The position numbers and the translations under genes are program-made. Source: Actinomyces ruminis (GTDB lineage Bacteria > Actinomycetota > Actinomycetes > Actinomycetales > Actinomycetaceae). Taken from it: DNA of 50,894 bases. Location of the stretch: positions 1-50,894 of the forward strand of contig NZ_MTPX02000020.1 of NCBI RefSeq assembly GCF_002154335.2. The letters are read 5' to 3'. Of the stretch, positions 19,919-29,452 are shown in pieces. The notes beneath the pieces were generated by a model. That model was not told the origin of the DNA, ran no database searches, and worked only from the letters and a program-made list of their open reading frames with translations. Numbering within the stretch: the stretch's first letter is position 1; every line of letters begins with the position of its first letter.

Positions 19919-22059
19919 ATGACGCAGCACTCGGATCGGCTCATCTTCGGGGCCGCCTACTACGACGAGTACACCCCCGCCGCCGCGGGTCCCGACCGGC
20001 TCGAACGCGACATGCAGATGATGGTGGACGCCGGCTTCACCACGATTCGCATCGCCGAGTTCACCTGGGGCACCTGGAATCCCGCCCCCGACGTCTTCGA
20101 CTTCACTCACATCGACCGTGCCCTCGACGCCGCCGCCGCGCACGGCCTGGACGTCATCGTCGGCACCCCCACCGCCGCCATCCCCACCTGGCTCGCCTCC
20201 CGCCACCCCGAGGTCCTCGGCATCACCGCCGCCGGCCCCAACAAGTACGGGCCCCGCCAGAACATGAACATCCTCGCCCCCGCCTACCGCCACTACGCCG
20301 AGGCCGCCATCCGCGCCCTGGCCGAGCACACCGCGCCGCGCGCGAACGTGGTCGGCTTCCAGCTGGACAACGAGACCAAGTACTACGACGCCGCCAACCC
20401 CGACATCCAGCGCGCCTTCATCGACAGCCTCAAGCAGCGCTTCGGCGATGGGCAGGAGGGCCTCAACGCTCTGAACTCGGCATACGGCCTGAACTACTGG
20501 TCCAACCGGATCAATACCTGGGAGGATTTCCCCGACGTCACCGGCACCATCAACGGCTCCCTGGCCGCCGCCTTCGACGCCTTCCGCCGCAGCCTGGTCA
20601 CCGACTTCCTCGCCTGGCAGCGCGCCATCGTCGACGAGTACCGCCGCGAGGACCAGTTCGTCACCCAGAACTTCGACTACGAGTGGCGCGGCTACTCCTT
20701 CGGCATCCAGCCCGCCGTCGACCACTTCCAGGCCGCCGACGCCGTCACCCTGGCCGGCGTCGACATCTACCACCCCGGCGAGGATCACCTCACCGGCAAG
20801 GAGATCGCCTTCGGCGGCGACATCTCCCGCTCCCTGAAGGACGGCGACCCCTACCTCGTCATCGAGACGCAGGTCCAGGGGCAGATGGGCTGGCTGCCCT
20901 ACCCAGGACAGCTGCGCCTGCAGGCCTACTCCCACCTCGCCTCCGGCGCCTGCGGTGTTATGTACTGGCACTGGGGCTCCATCCACAACTCCTTCGAGAC
21001 CTACTGGAAGGGCCTGCTCTCCCAGGACTACACGCCCAACCCCACCTACCAGGAGGCCTGCGTAGTCGGCCGGGAGCTGGACGCCCGCGCCGACTCGCTC
21101 ACGGGCCTGCGCAAGCACAACCGGATCGCCATCATGGTCTCCAACGAGGCCTACACCGCCCTGGAGTGGTTCAGCCTGGAGGCCGGCTTCCCCCGCCAGT
21201 ACGCCGGCGGCGGCGCCAACTACAACGACGTCTTCCGCTGGCTCTACGACGCCCTGTTCGACCTGAACCTGGAGGTCGACGTCGTCCCCGCCGACGCCCC
21301 GGCCGAGCGCCTGTCCCGCTACGCCGTGCTGATCACGCCTGCTCTGTATGTCACCCCGCAGGAGGTCACCGACGCCCTGCGCGCCTACGTGGCTGGTGGC
21401 GGCCACCTGGTCACCACCTTCCGCACCGGCGTCGCCGACGAGAATGTGCAGGTATTCACCGACCGCCAGCCCCACGGCCTGTCCGCCCTGCTCGGCCTGG
21501 GCACCGACCAGTTCACCCGCCCCGACGGCGTCGCCCTGCGCCCCGTCGGCGCCCTCGCCGCGGCCCTGGACGACGACGCCGCAGCCGACCCGGCGGAGCT
21601 GGCCGCCTCCACCTTCATGGAGCTGCTCACCCCCGTCGACGCCGCCGACCTCCAGGGTGAGGCCGAGGTGGAGGTGCTCGCCGAGTACGAGCACCACGCC
21701 TGGTCCGGGCCGGCGGTGGCCACCCGCGCCGTCGGCGCCGGCTCGATCATCCACCTGGCCACCATGACCGCCCCGGCGCTGACCCGCGCTGTGCTGCGGC
21801 TGGTGGCCGAGCGGGCGGGCGTGACCGACTGGGCGCAGGACCTGGCCGGCACCATTACCGTGCGCCGCGGCACCAACGGCCGCGGCCGGGCCCTGACCTA
21901 CTTCCTGAACTATTCCCGCGCCGCCGTCGAGATCGCCCTGCGACGGGCGGCGACGACGTCCTGGGCACCGTCGCCGCCCCGGGCACCCGCCTGGAGGCCG
22001 GTGCCACCGTAACCGTCCCCGCCTGGGGCGTCCTCGCCGTCGAGGCTGAGGGGAACTGA
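19919..22059 (+). CDS. GH42 beta-galactosidase (one frameshift near the end)
   Basis: Cytoplasmic glycosidase of family GH42, about 713 residues. Start ATG 19919 has GGAGGG eight bases upstream. The TIM-barrel part has FGAAYYDEYTP, the acid/base Glu152 in FQLDNETKYY, and the nucleophile Glu316 in YLVIETQVQ; then come SGACGVMYWHW, a trimerisation-type middle domain and a C-terminal beta domain. There is no signal peptide. One base is missing near 21950: restored, the chain continues ALPTGGDDVLGTVAAPGTRL to TGA 22059 instead of stopping at 22012. The cluster of metal-binding cysteines seen in some GH42 enzymes is not evident. It probably forms an operon with the GH30 gene 49 bp downstream. Substrates may be galacto-oligosaccharides; specificity is inferred from family only. 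Confidence 0.92.
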
Positions 22060-22108
22060 ACCCCTGCAACCAAGCCAGCACACTCAACACACCGAGAAGG
22101 ACCCACTC

Positions 22109-23550
22109 ATGACCGTCCCTGCCAACACACCAGCAGCTCCCAACGGCTTCCAGTTCTACGCCACCACCGAGGCCGACCCCTGGTTCACCCCAGACACCCC
22201 CGTCACCGTCGAACCGATGCGGACCTTCCCGGGCGCCTTCCTGTGCCTGGACGCCCCCGCCCAGGAGATCGACGGCTTCGGCGTCTGCTTCAACGAACTC
22301 GGCTGGGTGGCGCTGTCCCGGCTAGAGGAGGCCGAGCGCAGCGAGGTGCTGCGGCAGATCTTCGCCCCCGGCGTCGGCGCCAACCTCTCCGTCTGCCGCA
22401 TGCCGGTGGGCGCCAACGACTTCGCCACCGACTGGTACTCCTACGACGAGGTCGACGGCGACTACGCCCTGGAGCACTTCAGCATCGACCACGACGACGC
22501 CACCCTGGTGCCCTACATCCGCGCCGCCAAGGCGCACCGGCCCGACCTGACCCTGTGGGCCTCCCCCTGGGGACCGCCGTCGTGGTTCAAGCGCAACCAC
22601 CACTACGCCTGCGCCGCACCCAACCCCATGAGCGAGCAGACCAACTTCGACAACGGACTGTCCCCGGACAACCAGATCAAGGAGGGCACCGACGGACTGA
22701 TCCTCACCGAGCAGGTGCTGGACGCCTACGCCCGCTACTTCGGCAAGTTCATCGACGCCTACGCCGAGCGCGGCATCGACATTTCCATGGTGATGCCCCA
22801 GAACGAGTTCAACTCCGCGCAGATCTACCCCGCCTGCACCTGGACCCCGGAGGGCTGATCGCCTTCCTCAAGCACTTGATCCCCGAGATGGAGCGGCGCG
22901 GCGTTGAGGTCTGCTTCGGCACCATGGAACGCCCGGACGACACCATGGTGGAGAAGGTCCTGGCCGATGCGGAGGTGGGCCCGCACATCCGCGGCGTCGG
23001 CTTCCAGTGGGACGGCAAGCGGGCCGCGCCCTTCGTCCACCACAACCACCCGGAGCTGAAGATCTACCAGTCCGAGCAGGAGTGCGGCGACGGCAAGAAC
23101 GACTGGCGCTACGCCCGCTACGCCTGGACCATGATGCGTCACTACTTCAACAACGGCGCCAGCGTCTACGACTACTGGAACCTGGCCCTGGACGAGGGCG
23201 GGGTCTCCCGCTGGGGGTGGAGCCAGAACTCCCTGGTAACCGTGGACCCGGCCACCGGCAGGAGCCGCTTCACCTACGAGTACTACGTGCTGCGGCACCT
23301 GTCCGGCTTCGTGCAGCCCGGCGCCCGCTTCGTGCCGACGCTGTCCTACACCGGGTATGAGAACCTGCTGGCCTTCCACAACCCCGACGGCTCAGTGGTG
23401 GTGGCCGCCCAGAACGACATGACCATCCCGCAGGAGATCGTGGTGGGCGTGGGCAGCAAGAACGTGTCCTTCACCGCCCCGGCCGACTCGCTGGTGACCG
23501 TGGTGGTGCCTGCGGAGCACGTGGAGGTGGCCCCCAAGCCGCTGGCCTGA
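22109..23550 (+). CDS. GH30 family glycosidase (one frameshift)
   Basis: A retaining glycosidase of family GH30 (beta-glucosylceramidase / beta-1,6-glucanase / beta-xylosidase group), 480 residues once one missing base near 22855 is restored (TPEGLIAFLKHL). Motifs: IDGFGVCFNELGWVAL, SVCRMPVGANDFA, WASPWGPPSWFK, acid/base Glu in VMPQNEFNSA, and nucleophile Glu in KIYQSEQECGDG. A C-terminal beta-sandwich is typical of the family. No signal peptide, so it acts on imported sugars like its GH42 neighbour. Ribosome-binding site GAGAAGGA precedes ATG 22109. The exact substrate is not predictable here. Confidence 0.9.
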
Positions 23551-23690
23551 GCGGCGCGTGGGCGGTAGTGGCGGGCGGGAGCGGCAGATCTTGGCTTGCC
23601 ATCCGCAGCCTCGTGCCTCGGGCTGCTCCCGCCAGCGCCGGCCACGCCTACGGCCCGCTGCCCCGCCCGCGCTTGCCTGGGCGCTCATTC

Positions 23691-23751
23691 CACGACCTTG
23701 GGGTGTGTTCCACGACCGCCCCGGGGTCGTGGAACATGCACCGGGGTCGTG
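23691..23751. repeat. CACGACC palindromic repeat, copy 2
   Basis: Two CACGACC units (23691, 23711) face two GGTCGTG units (23725, 23745), each pair exactly 20 bp apart: a 61-bp symmetrical palindrome. It lies between the convergent 3' ends of GH30 and tetR, and so may terminate both. Confidence 0.85.
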
Positions 23752-23768
23752 CAACGCGCGGTGAGCGG

Positions 23769-24413
23769 CTAGCGGTAGCCGTCCCAGATCGGGGAGGGGA
23801 ACAGCAGCGCCTCCCAGCGCGCCCACTCCTCGGTCAGGGAGATAGGCGGGCGGCGGAAGAAGCGGATTTGCGCGCCGTCCATCGCCTCGATCGCCATCTC
23901 CACCAGCGGCCGCAGCGTTTCCCAGCCGCCCGCCGCCATGACCTCGGGCGGCAGCCGCCAGGTGAAGGTCGAGTAGTAGTCCCACACCTGGTCGGGGCGG
24001 TCGATGAAGCGCTCGTGGGCGGGGTGGCGCGGGTCGGTGGCCTCCATGCCGAGCGTCATGTACAGCTCCATCAGCTCCGGGCGGGCCTCGTTGAAGGCCA
24101 CCAGGTAGCGGAAGTAGGCGGGCAGGCTGATGCCGTCTGGATGGGTGGCGGCCGGGTCGCCGGAGTCGATGAAGTCCTGTGGGGTGCCCTGGCGGTCGTA
24201 GCGGTCATCCAGCAGCAGCTCCAGCAGCCCGTCCTTGGTGCCGATGTAGTGCAGTAGCCCCGCCTGGGTGATGCCGACGGCGTCGGCGACCTCCTGCAGC
24301 GAAAGCCCGTTGAACCCGTGTTTGGCCACCAGCTCGGTGGCGACCTGAACGATCTGCTCGCGCCGCTCGGCGGCGGTCATGCGGCGGCGTTTAGGTGCGG
24401 ACGACGGCGGCAT
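23769..24413 (-). CDS. TetR-family transcriptional regulator
   Basis: A 214-residue regulator with an N-terminal TetR helix-turn-helix: ERREQIVQVATELVAKHGFN, then LSLQEVADAVGITQAGLLHY and IGTKDGLLELLL. The rest is a ligand-binding helical domain of unknown specificity. The start could be ATG 24413 or, 11 codons later, ATG 24380 (MTAAERREQ). It is convergent with the GH42-GH30 operon, whose promoter carries a perfect palindrome, and divergent from an MFS transporter with 137 bp between. It probably controls one or both. No copy of the TATCTAGTA palindrome is seen in front of tetR itself. Confidence 0.88.
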   Translation of the reverse strand: MPPSSAPKRRRMTAAERREQIVQVATELVAKHGFNGLSLQEVADAVGITQAGLLHYIGTKDGLLELLLDDRYDRQGTPQDFIDSGDPAATHPDGISLPAYFRYLVAFNEARPELMELYMTLGMEATDPRHPAHERFIDRPDQVWDYYSTFTWRLPPEVMAAGGWETLRPLVEMAIEAMDGAQIRFFRRPPISLTEEWARWEALLFPSPIWDGYR

Positions 24414-24550
24414 GGCCCGATCCTACGGCTCACCCCGCTGAGCTATTGCCGGCTTCGCAGGCGGTTGTTGGCGTAGCGGTGCGTGGCTTCGGCCCGATCT
24501 CACAACGGACGCTGACCGCCGTTGACGCTCGCATGCGGAAGTCTTGACCC

Positions 24551-25864
24551 ATGCGCCTGACCGACGACCTCAAGGACCTCGCCTCCGTCTCGGCCTTCCG
24601 GACTCTGCTCGGCGTCCGACTGGTGTCCCAGACCGGCGACGGCATGGTCCAGGCGGGCCTGGCCACCCTCTTCTTCTTCCAGCCGCAGAACATGACCACC
24701 GCCGCCGGCGTGGCCGCGGCACTGGTGGTCATGCTGCTGCCCTTCAGCGTCGTCGGCCCCTTCACTGGGCCGTTCATCGACCGCTGGCGCCGCCGCCAGA
24801 CCCTACTGTTTGGCAACCTGGCGCGCGCCGGGGTGATCGCGCTGACCACGCTGGCGCTGCGCGCCTGGGGCATCGGGCCGGCCGTCTATGTGCTCGTGCT
24901 GGTGGCGCTGGGCATCAACCGCTTCCTGCTGTCGGTGCTGTCCGCCGGACTGCCGCAGATCATCGACCACCAGCGGCTGCTCACCGCCAACTCGATCGTG
25001 CCCACCCTGGGCGGCGCGGCCACCGCCATCGGCGCCGTCATCGGCTTCGTGCTGCGCCTGGCGTTGCCGGCCGGGACCGCCCAGGACACCGCCAGCCTGC
25101 TGACCGCCATGGTGCTGTACGTGCTGGCCGCAGGCGTGGTCACCCGGCTCGGCGCCGACCAGCTCGGCCCGGAGCATCCCGCCGCAGCCGGGCTCGGCGC
25201 CGCGCTCGCGGCCACGGTCGGCGACCTGGCCAACGCCGTGCGCTACCTGGTGCGTCGCGGCACGCCCGGCCTGGCGCTGACCACCATGGCGCTGCACCGC
25301 TTCGTGTACGGCATGCAGGTGATCACCATGATCCTCACCGCCCGCAACCTGCTCGCCGCCCCCGCCGACGCCGACACCGGCCTGGCCATCTTCGGTGTCC
25401 TGATGGGCGCCATGATCGCCGGGCACGGCCTGGCGGTGGTGCTCACCCCGATCGCCCACGAGCGTGTGGCGCCGTCGACCTGGATCGTCATGTGTCTGCT
25501 CGGTGGCAGCACGGGGCAGCTCATACTCGTGGCCACCCACCAGCAGGTGGCCATGACCGTGGGGATCTTCGTCTTCGGCATCGGTGTGCAGGGCGCCAAG
25601 ATCGCCGTCGACACCATCGTCCAGGGCGACACCGCCGACGCCTACCGCGGCCGCGCCTTCTCCATCTACGACGTGCTGTTCAACACCGCCGAATGCGTGG
25701 CTGCCGGGGTGGCCGTGCTGGTCATGCCCGACGTCGGCTGGTCCCGGCCGGTGCAGGTGGTGCTGGCGGCCTTCGTGTGGTGCGTGGCCCTGACCTACCG
25801 GGCCGGTGTGCGGGCGCTGAGCGGCCGCCCCCGTGAGGTGACCGGCCTGCCCGGGCTCGTCTGA
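24551..25864 (+). CDS. MFS transporter
   Basis: A 437-residue major facilitator with about 12 hydrophobic segments. The loop after helix 2 shows the MFS motif A form GPFIDRWRRRQTLLFGNLAR. FVFGIGVQGAKIAVDTIVQGD in the second half is typical of the MFS_3 efflux group. The substrate is unknown; in that group it is usually a drug or a secreted metabolite, not a sugar. It is divergent from tetR, which makes TetR-controlled export possible. The frame is intact. Confidence 0.85.
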   Translation: MRLTDDLKDLASVSAFRTLLGVRLVSQTGDGMVQAGLATLFFFQPQNMTTAAGVAAALVVMLLPFSVVGPFTGPFIDRWRRRQTLLFGNLARAGVIALTTLALRAWGIGPAVYVLVLVALGINRFLLSVLSAGLPQIIDHQRLLTANSIVPTLGGAATAIGAVIGFVLRLALPAGTAQDTASLLTAMVLYVLAAGVVTRLGADQLGPEHPAAAGLGAALAATVGDLANAVRYLVRRGTPGLALTTMALHRFVYGMQVITMILTARNLLAAPADADTGLAIFGVLMGAMIAGHGLAVVLTPIAHERVAPSTWIVMCLLGGSTGQLILVATHQQVAMTVGIFVFGIGVQGAKIAVDTIVQGDTADAYRGRAFSIYDVLFNTAECVAAGVAVLVMPDVGWSRPVQVVLAAFVWCVALTYRAGVRALSGRPREVTGLPGLV

Positions 25865-25916
25865 CGGCGCACGCTCCAGGCGAGGGACGTCAGCGAGGGT
25901 GGCTTCGGCGTGACCT

Positions 25917-26905
25917 TTGCGAGACACTTGCGGGGTGAGGCGCGTATTGGTCACCGGCGCTGGTGGCTACCTTGGATTGAACCTGTTGCCGAGGCTGGTG
26001 GCTACGGGCTGGACGGTGCGGGCGTTGGGACCGCACCGCCCGACGACGGAGCACGCGTTGCCGGTCGGGGTCGAGTGGGTTACCGGTTCCGTCCTGGACG
26101 AGGAGATTCTTAGCGAGGCGATGGCGGGCTGCGACGCCGTCGTCCACCTCGCCGCCCGCATCACCCTGCGGCGAAGCGACCCCGTGGCCTGGCGGCTGAA
26201 CACCCGCGGCCCGGCGCTGGTGGCGGCCGAGGCGCGCCGACGCAGTATCCGCCTGGTGCACTGCTCCTCCGTTCACGCCCTGGACTGCTCCAGGGGCGGC
26301 GTGATCACCGAGGATGCTCCGCTGTCGGGTGCGGGCCGTCCGCTGTACGACCGCTCCAAGGCCGTGGGGCAGCGGGCAGTGCTGGCGCAGGTCGCCAAGG
26401 GACTGGATGCGGTCATCTGCCTGCCCACCGGGATCATCGGGCCCATAGACCATCGGGGCTCGCGGGTGAACGGCTCATCCTCGCCGCCGCAAGAGGCGCT
26501 CGGCCGCCGGTGGTGGCCGGAGGCTTCGACTGGGTGGATGTGCGGGACGTCGCCGCCGGCATCGCGGTCGCCCTCGACTGGGGCAGAGCGGGCCGGTCCT
26601 ACCTGCTGAGCGGCACGCGTGCGCAGATCGTGACCCTGATGTCACTCGGGGCGATCCTGGCGGGGCGGCGGCCGCTGCGCCTGGCGGTTCCGCTGGAATG
26701 GGCGCAGCCGCTGGCGCCCTTCGGGGAACTGGTGGGCAGCCGGTTTGGCAGCGACGTCCTCACCCCGGCCTCGTTGAATGCCCTGGCCGACAATCCGGTG
26801 GTCTCCAGTGCACGGGCGCGTGCGGAACTCGGCTTCCTACCGCGCCCGCTGGCGATGACCGTGCGAGACCTGCTCGAGTCTGCGGGTATTAAGACCGTCA
26901 CCTGA
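25917..26905 (+). CDS. NAD-dependent epimerase/dehydratase family protein (one frameshift)
   Basis: An extended short-chain dehydrogenase of about 330 residues. The Rossmann motif VLVTGAGGYLGLNLLPRL is at the N-terminus, followed by AGCDAVVHLAAR, CSSVHALD and the catalytic YDRSKAVGQR (YxxxK). One base is missing near 26466; restored, the chain reads IDHRGSPGERLILAAARGARPPVVAGGFDWVDVRDVA, the usual substrate-domain signature. The start is uncertain: ATG 25917 or the GTG at 25935 (MRRVLVTGAGG). The substrate is probably a nucleotide sugar or sterol-like compound, not resolvable by sequence. It ends 97 bp before the convergent lacI stop. Confidence 0.82.
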
Positions 26906-27002
26906 CACCACCACCGACCTCGGCGTTGGGGTCAACCGAACGCTGCTCTGCCTTGTCGCTATCACACCGGTACTTCACCGTTAGGCTGCGGCCCGTGATC
27001 GG

Positions 27003-27971
27003 TCAGGTCGATTCTCGCCGGACCACGGTCACATTGAACTCCGGCCCGGCTGCCGGCGGCTCCGCGCTCTCAATGGCGCTCAGTGCCAATGCGGCTAGAT
27101 AGCGCCCCAGGCCGGGGGTATCGATACGCACTGATGACAGCGACGGGACGAATAGCGCGGCCCAGGGGGTGTCATCATGTCCGATAACTGCCAGGTCCTC
27201 CGGTACCCGACGGCCCAGGCGCAGAGCGCAACTAGCAATCAGCCCCGCAACATCATCGTTGTAGGCGGCCACAGCCTCCACCCCATCGTCGAGCCAAGCC
27301 TGCACCGTTGCGGCGGCGTCGGCAGTATCGACGTCGCGAGTCGCCAAGGGGACCAGGCCGGCCTCGACGGCGGCGATCTCAGCTTGCCTGCGCCGATGAG
27401 CGTTGAGATCGGCTAGACGGGGATCTGAGGTACCGGCATAGGCGATCCGGTGGTACCCCCGCTCTATCAGGTGCTGCACCTGGTATTGCGGTCCCTGGGA
27501 GAAGCGCAGCAGCTTCTCGGTAGGAGCGGGCTCAGCAACGAGCCTGGCTCCGGCGGCGGTGATGGAGGCTTGCTGCTCGGAGGTCAGGCCGGCCAGGCCC
27601 ATGACAATGTCAGGGGTGAGGATCTCCCACAGCGGCCGCGTCAGGCTCCCGGGGTGGGGAGTCGTAGTCACCAGCGTGTAGCCCGCACGATCGAGTGTTG
27701 ACGAGACCTCGTCGAGGTGCGTGCGCATGCTGTGGTCAATGGGCCAGTCCGGCAGCACCAGCAGCACGATGCGACTGCGACCACTCGCCAATGCTCGTGC
27801 GGCCTGGTTTGGGCGGTAGCCCAGACGTTGGGCGGCCTCCAGAACCCGTTGCCGGGTGGCCTCGGGGATCGTCTGCCCGGGGGTGTCATTGAGAACATAG
27901 CCGACGGTGGCCCGCGACAGCCCCAGGGAACGTGCGACGTCGGCAGCCGTCACGCGTTTGCGGCTATTCAT
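27003..27971 (-). CDS. LacI-family repressor of the rhamnosyl-glucoside operon
   Basis: A 322-residue LacI/GalR regulator starting at ATG 27971, with AGGAGGT placed about 9 bases upstream. The helix-turn-helix (VTAADVARSLGLSRATVGYV) and hinge (QAARALASGRS) are at the N-terminus, followed by a periplasmic-binding-protein-like sugar domain with AVAAYNDDVAGLI and LAVIGHDDTPWA. It is the last gene of the operon GH78-GH3, GPH symporter, lacI. Two LacI-type operators at the operon promoter (34187-34200 and 34219-34232) make autoregulated repression, relieved by an imported sugar, the natural reading. Frame intact. Confidence 0.92.
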   Translation of the reverse strand: MNSRKRVTAADVARSLGLSRATVGYVLNDTPGQTIPEATRQRVLEAAQRLGYRPNQAARALASGRSRIVLLVLPDWPIDHSMRTHLDEVSSTLDRAGYTLVTTTPHPGSLTRPLWEILTPDIVMGLAGLTSEQQASITAAGARLVAEPAPTEKLLRFSQGPQYQVQHLIERGYHRIAYAGTSDPRLADLNAHRRRQAEIAAVEAGLVPLATRDVDTADAAATVQAWLDDGVEAVAAYNDDVAGLIASCALRLGRRVPEDLAVIGHDDTPWAALFVPSLSSVRIDTPGLGRYLAALALSAIESAEPPAAGPEFNVTVVRREST

Positions 27972-28023
27972 GTGGAATGCACCTCCTGGTCCTGCGTTGC
28001 GGGCCACCATCGTAGGGCTACGT

Positions 28024-29417
28024 TCAGGATGGGGATTGCGAGCTCTCGGCACGCTCTTGGAGTTCCTGGACGATCTGGCCGTACCGGTCATCCAGGTCGT
28101 AGAAGCGCATGAGCGCGTACATGCCGATGAGTATCGCCAGCGGCACCCCGATGGAAATCAACAGGATGGCGGTGACGGCCGAATCGGGCTGGGCGGCAGC
28201 GGCGCCGTCGTAATGACCTAGGGCCAGGATCCATCCGATGGAGGCCGATCCGATGCCGGTGCCGACCTTGGCTCCGAAGCTACTTGCCGCGTTCGCCATC
28301 CCCACCTGTCGCTTACCGAACTTCCACTCGCCGTAGGTGACCGTGTTGTTCACCAACACGCCGCCCACGGCCATGATCGGAATTGTGGACAGGGTGACCA
28401 GTGCGCCGAAGCCCAGCAGCGCCCACAACTCGTAGGGAAATACGACGCGTACCAGCGATCCGGCGATTCCTACCAACAGGGCGACGCGCACGGTTTTCGC
28501 CGGGCCCAGACGCTTGACCAGCGGGCCGACCGCGGCGAAACCCACGACGACGGGTATCAGGCCGACGGCCCCGAGCAGGGCCATGAGGTCCTCGTCCCCC
28601 AGGACCCACTTGACGTAGTAAATGCCCGATCCGCTGCTCAGCGCGTAGATGATGTTGGCCAGCAGCATAACCAGTAGCATGATCACCCAATAACGATTGC
28701 CGAATAGCAGTCCAATGCTTTCCAGGAATGGTATGGCATTGTTCCGAGTGCTGGGCGGGTCGGGGTTGCGTTCGGGGTTGGCGAAGAAGGCGGCCAGCAG
28801 CCCGATAACAGCCAGCACGGCGAATCCGGTGGCGAACATGACCCACGCCCGCTGGTCCCCGCCCAGCGCATTGGTGATCGGGATGTATCCGATCGACAGG
28901 ACCATGCCGATGACGTATCCGAAGACGGCACGCGTAATCCCCATCTTCGAGCGCTCCTCCGTTGAGCGGGTGGCGTAGAACAGCATGCTGCCGAAGGGCA
29001 CAGCGATGGCCGTGTAGACGATGGCACTGGCGAGGATATTGGTGCCCAGCGCGAATCCAAACTTGGTTCCTGCGGAGGCTCCGGCTGGGACTAGGAACAG
29101 GGTGATGATCGCAATGAACGTGGGCAGGGCCATCCACAGGAACCAGGGGCGCGCACGGCCCCACCGGCTACGGGTGTGTCCATGATCCAACCCATGCCGA
29201 GGTCGGTGAGGGCGTCGACGATCTTTGCGATGAACATGATGGTGCCCGCGGCAGCGGCGGCGATGCCCACCTTGTCAGTGTAGAAGTAGACAATCACGCC
29301 CGTCAGACCGCTCAACGAGTTGAGGGCCAAAGAGGTGGCGCCGTCGCCCAGGTAGTTGGGCAGGCGCATCTGCTTCTGTATGCCTTGGGCGTCCCGCCCT
29401 AGTGGCCTCTTTGCCAT
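28024..29417 (-). CDS. GPH-family sugar:cation symporter (one frameshift)
   Basis: A glycoside-pentoside-hexuronide (MelB/XylP-like) transporter, about 464 residues, bringing a glycoside into the cell with H+ or Na+. The N-terminus RLPNYLGDGATSLALNSLSG, then [28 protein letters not shown], carries the conserved helix 2 Asp residues and the loop 2-3 motif. The latter is restored by adding one base near 29178; without it the frame stops early. It is 35 bp downstream of the GH78-GH3 stop and 52 bp upstream of lacI, in one operon. The association with cytoplasmic rhamnosidase and beta-glucosidase suggests a rhamnose-glucose disaccharide or its aglycone conjugate as cargo. Confidence 0.9.
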
Positions 29418-29452
29418 GAGAATCTCCTTGTGGTTCGTTTCGTGGGTTACGG

